Source: Flavobacteriaceae bacterium (GTDB lineage Bacteria > Bacteroidota > Bacteroidia > Flavobacteriales > Weeksellaceae). From it: DNA of 64,000 nt. Positions 17,994 to 25,982 of this stretch are shown here, in pieces. Position 1 is the stretch's first letter. Each line of letters begins with the position of its first letter. The translations under genes and the position numbers were made by a program. The notes under the pieces are model-generated. The model was not told the DNA's origin. It ran no database searches and worked only from the letters and a program-made list of their open reading frames with translations. The stretch covers positions 461,642-525,641 of the forward strand of contig PTET01000001.1 of assembly GCA_004359435.1 (NCBI GenBank), read 5' to 3'.

Positions 17994-18028
17994 AAAAAAA
18001 AGGCTGAACATTAGGTTCAGCCTTTTTT
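17994..18028. terminator. Bidirectional terminator between the serine hydrolase and ctp genes
   Basis: The inverted repeat aaaaaaggctgaac / gttcagcctttttt with a short loop has A and T runs on the two sides. It lies between two convergent stop codons, so it serves both genes. Confidence 0.92.
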
Positions 18029-18043
18029 GTGGTTTAAAAAATC

Positions 18044-20107
18044 CTAGTTTTTCATGTCATCCAAAACATGCAAAGACTCCCACAGCACAAAATCTTGCTT
18101 TAGGGTTTTATACCAAGCTTCTCTTTTGGCTTTCAGCGAGCTGTCGCTGGTGTATTTGGCTCTTTCATATAGTGGTGCAGAAAAAGTCATAGGTTCATCA
18201 AACTCGATGGATTTTTCCATTTTCTCACTTTGGGTTTTTCTGAGCTCCATTTCCTTTTTAAATAGGTGATAGTTCAGCGAGATAGATTTGATGTCTTCCA
18301 TTTCTTTTAGCCACTTAGCAAAGGCTTCTAGCTTTTGAGCCTCTTGATTGGTAGACAATCTATTTTTGCTTTTTTCTCTAAGGCTGTTTACATCATAGGC
18401 TTTTTTCCAAACCTCATATTTGGCAGAGGGAATTTGGTCCCATTTTAAAGCTGTTTTTTGCTTGGATTCATTAATGTCTAAATAGCTGTATTTTCCGGGG
18501 AAAACCAGATCAGATGCGACTCCTTTTCTTTGGGTCGAACCTCCATTTACTCTATAAAATTTCTGAATGGTAAGTTTAATGGCACCCAGTTCTGAGTCTT
18601 TGAAAAATCGGTCAAGGGGCATTACCGTTTGTACGGTTCCTTTTCCGTAGGTCTGTTTACTTCCTACAACCAAAGCTCTTTTGTAGTCTTGTAGGGCAGC
18701 GGCCATAATTTCTGAGGCTGAGGCAGATAGTTCGTCCACCAAAATTACAAGTGGTCCATCCCAAAGTTCTCCAGAGACCGTGTCATCTAAAACATCTTTT
18801 TCTCCATCAGACCTACTTACTTGAACCACAGGGCCTTTATTGATGAAATGCCCAACAATTTCTACCACCTCAGAGAGTGACCCCCCACCGTTGCCTCTTA
18901 CATCAAACACAAGACCTTGGGCGCCGAGTTCTTTTAAGGCTTTGATTTCTTTGGCAATATCTTCTGAGGCATCTCTTCCGTTTTTGTCGTTAAGATTCAC
19001 ATAAAATTCGGGAAGATGAATCAGTCCGTATTTTTGGTTGTTTTCGCCAGTAATTAAGGTGCTTTTGGCAAAAGTTTCTCCAGTTTCAATCACATCTCGA
19101 ACAAGAGTAACCTGTTTGATTTGCCCAGATTTGGTTTTGATTGTTAAGATTACTTTGGTACCTTTTTTTCCTCGAATATGACGAATGGCATCATCCAGTA
19201 GCATCCCTACTATGTTTACAGGTTCCTCATTTTCTTGGGCTACTTTTAAGATTTGATCTCCACTTTCCAGTTCTTTGCTTCTCCAAGCAGGCCCGCCAAT
19301 GATAAGTTCTTTGATGGTAGGATAACCTCTTTTGTCTTCTAGCTGGGCACCAATTCCCTCTAATTGACCAGAGATACTAATGTCAAAATCTTCTTTTTCT
19401 TTGGCAGAAAAATAGGAAGTATGCGGGTCGAAAGTCTCGGTAATGGCATTGACATATTTAGAGAATAAGTCTTTTTTGCTCTTTTCTTTGATTCTTCTAA
19501 AATAATCTAGACGATCTTCTTTTACCTCTTTGGTTGCTTCTTTAAGAAGTTCTGCAAGGGGTTTCCCTTGGTTTAGGCTGTCGGACTCTAGATTGTACAA
19601 AGCCTGGTTAATTTCGTATTGGGTTTGCTTTTTCCAAAGATCTTTCCACTGGGTTTTGTCTGGATATTCTAATTTTTCAAAATCTAAATTCAGGCTTTGG
19701 TTGTTGTTTAAGTCAAAAGGTTTTTCGAAAAGTTCTGCGTTGAATTTTTCCACCTCCAGAATTCTCTTGTTTAAAGTATCGATGGTGGCATAATAGAAGC
19801 TGAGGTCACCTTTTTTGAAATCATCGTCTATCTTGGTTTGCCAAGAGTTAAAGTGTGCCATGTCCGATTTTAAGAAAAATTGCTTGAAAGGATCGATGGC
19901 TTCCATGTAATTTTCAAAGGCGATTTTAGAAAAATCATCGTTGATCTCTGGCGCATCATAATGCAAAAAAGAAAGGGCTTGATAGACCGAAGTAATGATT
20001 TTTTTGTCTTTTTCTGGACTGTCTGCCATGGGAGAGTTAAAGCAAAAAACGAGCAAACAAAGTGAGAGCATCGAGATAATAACAACGGGTTTTGGGAAAT
20101 ATCGCAT
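18044..20107 (-). CDS. Tail-specific carboxy-terminal processing protease
   Basis: The 687-residue protein is a periplasmic S41 peptidase of the Prc/Tsp type. It has a signal peptide (PVVIISMLSLCLLVFCFNS), an N-terminal helical region, and a PDZ domain (about residues 235-325, IGAQLEDKRGYPTIKELIIGG). In the protease domain FDVRGNGGGSLSEV forms the oxyanion region, the nucleophile Ser is in LSASASEIMAAAL, and the general-base Lys in YGKGTVQT. A C-terminal helical Prc extension completes the chain. Length fits the Prc group rather than short CtpA proteins. It degrades or trims periplasmic proteins and affects wall hydrolase turnover in other bacteria. The gene is monocistronic. Confidence 0.93.
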   Translation of the reverse strand: MRYFPKPVVIISMLSLCLLVFCFNSPMADSPEKDKKIITSVYQALSFLHYDAPEINDDFSKIAFENYMEAIDPFKQFFLKSDMAHFNSWQTKIDDDFKKGDLSFYYATIDTLNKRILEVEKFNAELFEKPFDLNNNQSLNLDFEKLEYPDKTQWKDLWKKQTQYEINQALYNLESDSLNQGKPLAELLKEATKEVKEDRLDYFRRIKEKSKKDLFSKYVNAITETFDPHTSYFSAKEKEDFDISISGQLEGIGAQLEDKRGYPTIKELIIGGPAWRSKELESGDQILKVAQENEEPVNIVGMLLDDAIRHIRGKKGTKVILTIKTKSGQIKQVTLVRDVIETGETFAKSTLITGENNQKYGLIHLPEFYVNLNDKNGRDASEDIAKEIKALKELGAQGLVFDVRGNGGGSLSEVVEIVGHFINKGPVVQVSRSDGEKDVLDDTVSGELWDGPLVILVDELSASASEIMAAALQDYKRALVVGSKQTYGKGTVQTVMPLDRFFKDSELGAIKLTIQKFYRVNGGSTQRKGVASDLVFPGKYSYLDINESKQKTALKWDQIPSAKYEVWKKAYDVNSLREKSKNRLSTNQEAQKLEAFAKWLKEMEDIKSISLNYHLFKKEMELRKTQSEKMEKSIEFDEPMTFSAPLYERAKYTSDSSLKAKREAWYKTLKQDFVLWESLHVLDDMKN

Positions 20108-20185
20108 AAACGTTTTTTTAATTTTGTTTTGGCATAGCCATACTTTGTCGATAAAAATACGAGAAATTAAATGTAAAAATCAACC

Positions 20186-20223
20186 TTTGGTAATAACAAA
20201 TATAACTTTTATATCTAGATTTG
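20186..20223 (+). promoter_or_regulatory. Possible promoter for surE
   Basis: TAGATTTG (20216-20223) matches the Bacteroidetes -7 box, with a TTTG at 20186-20189 upstream. The spacing of 26 is a little long. The -7 box ends five bases before the ATG, implying a very short leader. Confidence 0.4.
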
Positions 20224-20228
20224 AGTCT

Positions 20229-20990
20229 ATGAAAAAACCAATAATTTTAGTGACCAATGACGATGGAATTACCGCTCCTGGAATTCGTCATTTGGCAAAG
20301 TTGGCCCAAAGTTTTGGGGATGTTTATGTGGTTGCTCCAGACAAACCTCAATCGGGTATGGGTCATGCGGTAACCATCAACACTACACTTTTTTGTGAAG
20401 AGGTAAAGATAGATGATGGTTGCATCAAAGAATGGAGCTGTTCTGGAACTCCGGCAGACTGCGTGAAAATCGGTATCAATGAGCTACTCCCTCAAAAGCC
20501 AGATTTGGTTTTAAGTGGCATCAATCATGGGGCGAATTCAGCCATCAATGTGCTTTATTCGGGTACCATGTCTGCAGCCATTGAGGCAGGAATCGAAGGG
20601 ATTCCCTCCATTGGTTTTTCACTTTTAGATTTTAGCTATGGAGCAGATTTCAAGTCTTCGCTGGGGTACTTGTCTAAAATAATTTCTGCAGTTTTAGAAA
20701 ATGGAATGCCACCTGAGGTTGTACTTAATGTGAATATTCCCAAAGGAGATGGAGTAAAAGGCATTAAAATTTGCAGACAGGCCAAATCGAATTGGAAAGA
20801 ATCTTTTGTTAAAAGAGAAAGTCCCATGGGAAAACCATATTACTGGTTAACCGGTGAATTTCTGAATTTAGACACAGGTCCAAACACAGACATAGAGGCA
20901 CTTGAAGAAGGATACATTTCTGTGGTGCCAACAGGCTTTGATCTCACCCATCACCAGCATCTAGGTACCTTAAAGGGCTGGGGCTTGTAG
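20229..20990 (+). CDS. surE: 5'/3'-nucleotidase SurE
   Basis: SurE hydrolyses nucleoside monophosphates. The 253-residue protein is complete: the metal-binding start ILVTNDDGITAPGI, VVAPDKPQSGMGHAVT, CSGTPADCVKIGI, DLVLSGINHGANSAINVLYSGT and the C-terminal GPNTDIEALEEGYISV. I place the start at ATG 20229, where the conserved PIILVTNDDG begins two residues later; the frame is open for another 78 codons upstream but that stretch has no family similarity and overlaps the protease gene. The lpxB gene that often follows surE in flavobacteria is absent; a minus-strand siroheme gene ends two bases after the surE stop. Confidence 0.95.
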   Translation: MKKPIILVTNDDGITAPGIRHLAKLAQSFGDVYVVAPDKPQSGMGHAVTINTTLFCEEVKIDDGCIKEWSCSGTPADCVKIGINELLPQKPDLVLSGINHGANSAINVLYSGTMSAAIEAGIEGIPSIGFSLLDFSYGADFKSSLGYLSKIISAVLENGMPPEVVLNVNIPKGDGVKGIKICRQAKSNWKESFVKRESPMGKPYYWLTGEFLNLDTGPNTDIEALEEGYISVVPTGFDLTHHQHLGTLKGWGL

Positions 20991-20991
20991 T

Positions 20992-21564
20992 TTACTTTTT
21001 AGGGATGAGATCTTTGGTGATTTGGTTCATTTTTTTGACCTTGTCCTGAAAATCTCCTTGGAGAGATTTTCGGATTTGGTTTAGATTTTCACTTAGACTA
21101 CTGATGTCTTCTGGTATAATTTCCTCTAAAAATTCTCTCATTCGCTTGGCTAAGGTGGGAGATTTTCCACCGGTAGAAATAGCAATTTTCACATTTCCTT
21201 TGCTAACGATTCCGCCCAAATAAAAATCGCAAAGTTCTGGCGTATCTGCCACGTTGATGAGTTTTCCAAGGGCTTTTGCGTGGGCTCTAATTTTCAGATT
21301 GGTCTTATGATTGTTGGTAGCGGCAATCACGATGTCTGTGTGGTTGAGGTCTGAGATTTCATATTTTTTTTTGATCAGCCGCACATTTTCTCCAATTTCC
21401 AATGCTTCGAACTCTTTTTTGAAAGTTTTGCTAATTACCTTTACTCTTGCATTGGGTGAAGATTTAAGCAAAAATCGAAGTTTTTCTTCTCCCACTTTTC
21501 CCCCTCCAATCAGGGTAAATCTAACATTTTCTGGTTTTAGAAAGATGGGATAGAGCTCATTCAT
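20992..21564 (-). CDS. Precorrin-2 dehydrogenase/sirohydrochlorin ferrochelatase (CysG N-terminal type)
   Basis: The 190-residue protein matches the NAD-dependent dehydrogenase/ferrochelatase half of CysG (also Met8/SirC). It has the Rossmann loop FTLIGGGKVGEEKL, VIAATNNHKTN, LINVADTPELCDFYLGG and the catalytic-region AISTGGKSPTLAKRMR. It converts precorrin-2 to sirohydrochlorin and, in bifunctional members, inserts iron to make sirohaem. It directly follows cobA (ATGA overlap), and cobA follows the sulfite reductase remnant, so the operon supplies the reductase with its sirohaem. Confidence 0.92.
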   Translation of the reverse strand: MNELYPIFLKPENVRFTLIGGGKVGEEKLRFLLKSSPNARVKVISKTFKKEFEALEIGENVRLIKKKYEISDLNHTDIVIAATNNHKTNLKIRAHAKALGKLINVADTPELCDFYLGGIVSKGNVKIAISTGGKSPTLAKRMREFLEEIIPEDISSLSENLNQIRKSLQGDFQDKVKKMNQITKDLIPKK

Positions 21565-22307
21565 AACAAAGTAGATAGATAAGAAGGGTTTAGAATAGGG
21601 CTATGTTCCAAAGAATATCCCGCTACAATCATCGCGGGGGTGCTGATGTTTTTTGCAAGGGCTTTTTCTTGAATGTCACCCAAAGTGCCAAGGGCATAAT
21701 TGTAACTCTCCAGGCTGATGTTCTGAAAAATCCCAATGGGAAAATGATCGGGTTTGATTTCTTTAAAAATTGAAACAATTTCTGAGAGTTTTTCAAATCC
21801 CATATAAATCAGGATGGTGCTTGTAGATTCCGCTGTAAACCTTAGGTCTGCCATGAGTTCTTCCCTTAAATTGGTTGCCGAAATCACCCAAAAGCCAGAA
21901 GAAATCTCTCTTTTGGTAATGGGTGTTAGACTTTGGGCTGCAAAAGCAGAATAGGTAGAAATCCCGGGAATCACCTCTACATGCAAACCATTTAATAGGG
22001 CAGTTTCAATTTCTTGATAAGCCCTACCAAAAACCATGCAGTCTCCTCCTTTTAGACGAACAAGGTTTGTATGGGTCTTGGAAAGTTCAAGAATTTTTCC
22101 ATTGATTACATCTTGACCAATGCTATGCCTGTCTTTGCGTTTGCCTACCCAAATAAGCTCTGCTTTTTTAGCCAAAGAAAGTAGTTCTGGGTTCACAAGA
22201 GAGTCATAAAGCACCACATCTGCTTTTTCAAGTGCTTTTACCGCTTTTAAGGTGATGAGTTCTGGATCTCCTGGGCCTGCGCCAATTAGGGTAAGTTTAG
22301 CCTTCAT
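21561..22307 (-). CDS. cobA: Uroporphyrinogen-III C-methyltransferase
   Basis: CobA/SUMT adds two methyl groups to uroporphyrinogen III to give precorrin-2. The 248-residue protein has the tetrapyrrole methylase pattern: LTLIGAGPGDPELITLKAV, VLYDSLVN, VGKRKDRHS, VRLKGGDCMVFGRA and EVIPGISTYSAFA. In KGGDCMVFGR the family usually has KGGDPFVFGR, so Pro-Phe is replaced by Cys-Met; this may be a lineage change. Both ends overlap neighbours by ATGA (sulfite reductase upstream, cysG-N-like gene downstream), indicating one operon. Confidence 0.94.
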   Translation of the reverse strand: MKAKLTLIGAGPGDPELITLKAVKALEKADVVLYDSLVNPELLSLAKKAELIWVGKRKDRHSIGQDVINGKILELSKTHTNLVRLKGGDCMVFGRAYQEIETALLNGLHVEVIPGISTYSAFAAQSLTPITKREISSGFWVISATNLREELMADLRFTAESTSTILIYMGFEKLSEIVSIFKEIKPDHFPIGIFQNISLESYNYALGTLGDIQEKALAKNISTPAMIVAGYSLEHSPILNPSYLSTLL

Positions 22308-23186
22308 TCTGCTCTTTGCTTCTTTGCAAACTACATTTTTCTACAAAATCTGCGGCTTGAAGTGCATAACTTTCTCCAAAGGCAAGGCTGGGTTGATTTT
22401 TGTTGATTTGATAGATAAGATCCGAAAAACTACTGCTCAGTTCTATCTTTCCATTTTGAATATAATTCTCATCGAAAGCCGAAACAATGGAGAAAAAGGA
22501 ATGATTTTATCGGTTTCTAAAAATTCAAAAGCCACATGGGCATGATGAGGCTGTGAACCTAGTCCGCCAGCAAACATCACTTTGAATCCTTTTACTCCGT
22601 CTTTGATTTTAGGAATAAATCCCAAATCATGCAGATAGGAAAGGCTGTCATCTGTGTCGTCGCTTGAAAAAGAAACTTTGAATTTTCTACCCATGTTTTG
22701 GCAGATAGGGTTTCTAAGGAAATACTCAAAGAAACTTTGGGCATAACAGCTTATGTCAAAAGGCTCACTCGGGTTAATCCCAGCCAGATGAGAGCCTGTT
22801 ACATTTCTTACCGTATTTCCGCAGGCTTCTCTTAGGGTAACGTCGCTTTTTTCCAAATCGGCCCAAAGCTGTGGGGTTCGGTCTAAACTCACATAATGAA
22901 TTTGTATGTCTTGACGAGTGGTGATGTGAAGATTTCCTCTAGAGTATTCATCTGAGACCTCACAAATTCTAAGCAATTGATCGCAGGTCATCTTTCCGTA
23001 AGGAATTTTGATACGAATCATTTGCACGCCTTCTTGTCTTTGTCCGTATACTCCACGGGCCAGACGCAAATTTCTAAATCCATCCTCATCAATTTTGCCT
23101 TCTTTAAAGAGTTGAATCTTGTTGGCCAAATCTAAGATGTCTTTTTCAACGATGTTGTTTTCTAGTTCTGATCTAAAACTTTTCAT
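22304..23186 (-). pseudogene. Assimilatory sulfite/nitrite reductase with C-terminal HEPN-like region, internally deleted
   Basis: The first 231 residues are the N-terminal half of a sirohaem sulfite reductase: FRNLRLARGVYGQRQEGVQM, LHITTRQDIQIHYV, LREACGNTVRNVTGS, GVKGFKVMFAGGLGSQP, ETDKIIPF. At about 22489-22496 the sequence jumps, in a different frame, to the last 62 or so codons of the same family (VSAFDENYIQNGKIELSSSF...LIYQINKNQPS), which is the HEPN-like tail seen in flavobacterial members. Roughly 400 residues are missing, including every cysteine for the 4Fe-4S/sirohaem centre. The first frame then stops at 22443. The remnant keeps its ATGA overlap with cobA, so the cut is internal. 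Confidence 0.9.
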
Positions 23187-23246
23187 GGATGGAAAATTGT
23201 ATTTTTAGGTATTTATATAGTAGTTGGTCTATGCGGTTTCTATGGT

Positions 23247-23945
23247 TTAGTGGGAATGAAGTCCACATTCTTTTTGGGAGTTTTCCCAGTACCATCTTCC
23301 GGCTCTGATGTCTTCTCCTTCCATAATCGCTCTGGTACATGGGGCGCAGCCAATGCTTGGAAAATTCTTCTTGTGCAAACTGTTTTGAGGAACTTTATTT
23401 TTGTCCAAATATTCGTTCAGTTCTTCAAAACTCCAATGGATTAAAGGGTTGTATTTGATGATGTCAAAACCTTCGTCGTACTCAAAAAGTTGCATGGTTT
23501 CTCTGTTTTCCGACTGAGAAGCACGAAGTCCAGTAACCCATATTTTTTTACCGTTTAGGGCGATTTTTAGAGGTTTTACTTTTCTAAGAAAGCAGCATTC
23601 TTTTCTGTTTTCAACCGAATCGAAAAAGCTATTGGGACCTTTGGTGTTTAGTAGATTTTCTATGTCAGAAGCCTGAGGGAAATAAGATTTTATCTCTAGG
23701 TTGTACTTCTTTCTTGTTCTGCTCAGCACATCGTAGGTTTCCTGAAAATGCCTACCGGTATCTAACATAAAAATTTCGATTGGAAGATTTGTGGTGGCGA
23801 TCATGTGTGTGATGGCCTGATCTTCTTGTCCAAGTGAACTAGAAAAAACCACTTGATTTGGAAAGTTACTGGATAAAAATCCAAGGGTATCTTCGATGGA
23901 TTTGTTTTCCGCTTGACGAATGAGTTGGTTAATTGTTCCTTTCAT
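23247..23945 (-). CDS. cysH: Phosphoadenylyl-sulfate (PAPS/APS) reductase
   Basis: CysH reduces activated sulfate to sulfite using thioredoxin. The 232-residue protein has the PP-loop VVFSSSLGQEDQAITHM, a CC pair in NRKECCFLRKVKPL, GLRASQSENRETM, and a CxxC in IGCAPCTRAIMEGED followed by RAGRWYWE and the ECGLH end. The two cysteine pairs indicate the Fe-S form that usually prefers APS. It shares ATGA with the upstream DUF2061 gene. The cysD and cysN genes that often sit between cysH and the sulfite reductase are not here; only 60 bases separate the two. Confidence 0.93.
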   Translation of the reverse strand: MKGTINQLIRQAENKSIEDTLGFLSSNFPNQVVFSSSLGQEDQAITHMIATTNLPIEIFMLDTGRHFQETYDVLSRTRKKYNLEIKSYFPQASDIENLLNTKGPNSFFDSVENRKECCFLRKVKPLKIALNGKKIWVTGLRASQSENRETMQLFEYDEGFDIIKYNPLIHWSFEELNEYLDKNKVPQNSLHKKNFPSIGCAPCTRAIMEGEDIRAGRWYWENSQKECGLHSH

Positions 23946-24313
23946 GTTAGTTTACCCCATTTGATGTTAGACCATATTTTTTCGTGGAAGACATAAAGCA
24001 CCATTTTAGTAAAAACTTCTAATCCTCCTATAGAAAATGCACTCCCTACAATTCTCCAGCTGATGGATTTTCTAATGGCTCTTCCCCAATCGGTAACCCT
24101 TAGTTTGATGTTTCCCCATACTCGCTCATGAAGGGTGTAGAGAATCGTTTTGGTGGCCAGTTCCAAAAAACCAATTTTAAAGGCGCTGCCTACATTTTGG
24201 GTAAAAACAAAGGCAATCAAAATGGTGTCTATAGTTCCTATTACTCTCCAGCTAATAGCTTTTGTGAAACTTCGAAAAACCGTTTCTTTGGGAACTTCTA
24301 TTTCTTCTTTCAC
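23942..24313 (-). CDS. DUF2061 membrane protein, second repeat shortened
   Basis: The 123-residue protein consists of two DUF2061 units, small membrane modules found beside sulfate assimilation genes. Unit 1 is complete: FTKAISWRVIGTIDTILIAF, then VGSAFKIGFLELATKTILY and HERVW. Unit 2 begins IRKSISWRIVG and passes directly to SAFSIGGLEVFTKMVLY, missing about 20 residues that would form its first membrane helix. The frame is kept. The deletion seam is near 24050. The start is a GTG at 24313, with no in-frame ATG upstream. It is first in the cysH operon and its stop overlaps the cysH start. Confidence 0.85.
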   Translation of the reverse strand: MKEEIEVPKETVFRSFTKAISWRVIGTIDTILIAFVFTQNVGSAFKIGFLELATKTILYTLHERVWGNIKLRVTDWGRAIRKSISWRIVGSAFSIGGLEVFTKMVLYVFHEKIWSNIKWGKLT

Positions 24314-24478
24314 AAAATCATCACTTTTTCTAATGCTACAAAGATATATACTTTTTATTTAATTTCCATTATTTCCTATGGAGTTAATAGGAAATAAATT
24401 TTATAACCAATAAAAATGATAGGAATTGTATGAATATAAGGTTTTGTTCGTATCTTTTGACTCTAAAATTAGTAATGT

Positions 24479-24895
24479 ATGATTTCTAAACGATGTAAAT
24501 ACGGTATCAAAGCTTTGGTGTATATCAATAGGAATGGAATAAAGGGACAAGGTGTTTTTTCTTCTGAGATTTCCGAAAAAGAAAATATACCTAAAAAGTT
24601 TCTGGAAACCATTTTGAGAGATCTCAAAAATGGGCAGCTGCTTAACTCCAAAAGAGGTTCTAAGGGAGGATATACTTTAAATCGAAATCCCACAGAAATT
24701 ACCCTAACAGAAATTATAAGACTCATGGACGGCCCTATTGCGCTTATGCCTTGTGTGAGTTTAAAATACTACCAAAGCTGCGATGAATGCAAGGAAGAAA
24801 CCTGTTGTAAGATAAAATCTGTATTTGAAAAAGTGAGAGATGCAACCCTCGATATTTATGGTGCTACCTCCTTAGAAGATTTGTCTAAAGAGTAG
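24479..24895 (+). CDS. Rrf2 family transcriptional regulator
   Basis: The 138-residue protein has the Rrf2 winged helix (ISKRCKYGIKALVYI, IPKKFLETILRDLKNGQLLNSKRGSKGGY) and a regulatory region with a cysteine cluster (MPCVSL, CDECKEETCCKIKSVF) resembling IscR/NsrR-type Fe-S sites, though richer in cysteine. It is divergent from the DUF2061-cysH-sulfite reductase-cobA operon across a 165-base intergenic region. I infer that it controls sulfur assimilation, as CymR does in Firmicutes, but the ligand may be an Fe-S cluster or a sulfur metabolite. Confidence 0.9.
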   Translation: MISKRCKYGIKALVYINRNGIKGQGVFSSEISEKENIPKKFLETILRDLKNGQLLNSKRGSKGGYTLNRNPTEITLTEIIRLMDGPIALMPCVSLKYYQSCDECKEETCCKIKSVFEKVRDATLDIYGATSLEDLSKE

Positions 24896-24908
24896 ATTTT
24901 TTATAGAA

Positions 24909-24947
24909 TAAAAAAAAAAGCCAAAGAAACTTCTTTGGCTTTTTTTG
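24909..24947. terminator. Bidirectional terminator between rrf2 and the DUF3078 gene
   Basis: The stem aaaaaaagccaaagaa / ttctttggctttttt with a short loop is flanked by A and T runs. It lies between two convergent stop codons. Confidence 0.93.
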
Positions 24948-24967
24948 TTTTTAAAAATGAAACGAGT

Positions 24968-25915
24968 TTATTTCTTAGGCTCTTGTCCAAATCCGTAGGT
25001 AAGTCCCACACCAAGCCCTTGTCTGAACTGAAATTCAGAGGATTGGTCTTCGTCGTATACTGCGTTTAGAATCAGTTGAGAAGAGATAAATTCGTTGATT
25101 TTCATGTCGATGATTCCTGTGTACAAAAGGTCTACTTTAGGAAGGGTTGCGTAGTTGGCAAAAAGGTTCAAAGTATTGTCAAAAGTGATGTTTTTCGCAA
25201 GTTGTACTTTGTATCTTCCTCCTGCTGCCAAACCAAATTCTGCTCTTAAATTATCCTGGGCATTTTTAAGTCCATAAAGATTTCCCGCATCCTTTACGCT
25301 TTGGCTTTGTACATAAGTTATTTTGGCTGTTAGAGGGTGAAAGAAAAAAGACAAGTTGTCTTGTGGCTTGTAGTCTACCCCAAGACCAAAGGTAATGTAT
25401 CCAGGAGATAACCAGTCTGAAACCAATGTTTCTGGGCTATTTGCAAAGTTGAATCCTTTGGTGAATTGAGAAACAAAGGTTCCGTTGGCAGAAGCATACC
25501 ATTTGTCTTTAATTTGGTAACCATAGGTAGAGGTAAGGGTGATGAAGTCTGTAGACTTTTGTTCTTTTTGCCCTTTGTTTTTGATTAGTCCATATCCGGC
25601 GATCAGTCTATTGTCCCAAATGGCTTTGTCTTTTTTGTAGTTTAGCTCGTAGTCAATGTTTCCGGCTAAGCCTTGGTTGTTTACACTTCCCGAAGCCCAA
25701 TTTTGGGTAGAAGAACTTTGGCTTAGGTTAAGGTTTTGCTTTCCTTTGAAAGTCCAGTTTTTTTCTTCCTCCACTGCTGCTTCAATTTTTTCGGCTTGGG
25801 CATCACTTAGGGTATGGTCTTTGGCGATGGTATCTTTAAAAACTACAGGAGCCTCTTGTGCATAAAGTCCACTAGCGCTAAGAGATAGCGAAAGGGTAAG
25901 TACAATTTTTTTCAT
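24968..25915 (-). CDS. DUF3078 domain-containing outer membrane protein
   Basis: The 315-residue protein has a signal peptide (MKKIVLTLSLSLSASGLYA, then QE) and matches the Bacteroidetes DUF3078 family: NLNLSQSSSTQNWASG, then alternating beta-strand sequence such as YELNYKKDKAIWDNRLIAGYG and YGYQIKDKWYASANGTFVSQ, ending in a strand LTYGFGQEPKK. The pattern suggests an outer membrane beta-barrel of about 12-14 strands. Function is unknown. A CAAATGTA at 25942-25949 (TAnnTTTG on the minus strand) may be its -7 box. Confidence 0.86.
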   Translation of the reverse strand: MKKIVLTLSLSLSASGLYAQEAPVVFKDTIAKDHTLSDAQAEKIEAAVEEEKNWTFKGKQNLNLSQSSSTQNWASGSVNNQGLAGNIDYELNYKKDKAIWDNRLIAGYGLIKNKGQKEQKSTDFITLTSTYGYQIKDKWYASANGTFVSQFTKGFNFANSPETLVSDWLSPGYITFGLGVDYKPQDNLSFFFHPLTAKITYVQSQSVKDAGNLYGLKNAQDNLRAEFGLAAGGRYKVQLAKNITFDNTLNLFANYATLPKVDLLYTGIIDMKINEFISSQLILNAVYDEDQSSEFQFRQGLGVGLTYGFGQEPKK

Positions 25916-25982
25916 AAAACGTTGATTTTTAGATAAGGCTGCAAATGTAACATTTTTTTTTAAATGCCTATTTTATCTATAA

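Noticed and set aside
22443..23186. A short stand-alone sulfite reductase or ferredoxin-like protein
   Set aside because: The end is out-of-frame sequence of the same gene's HEPN-like tail, and the cofactor region is missing.
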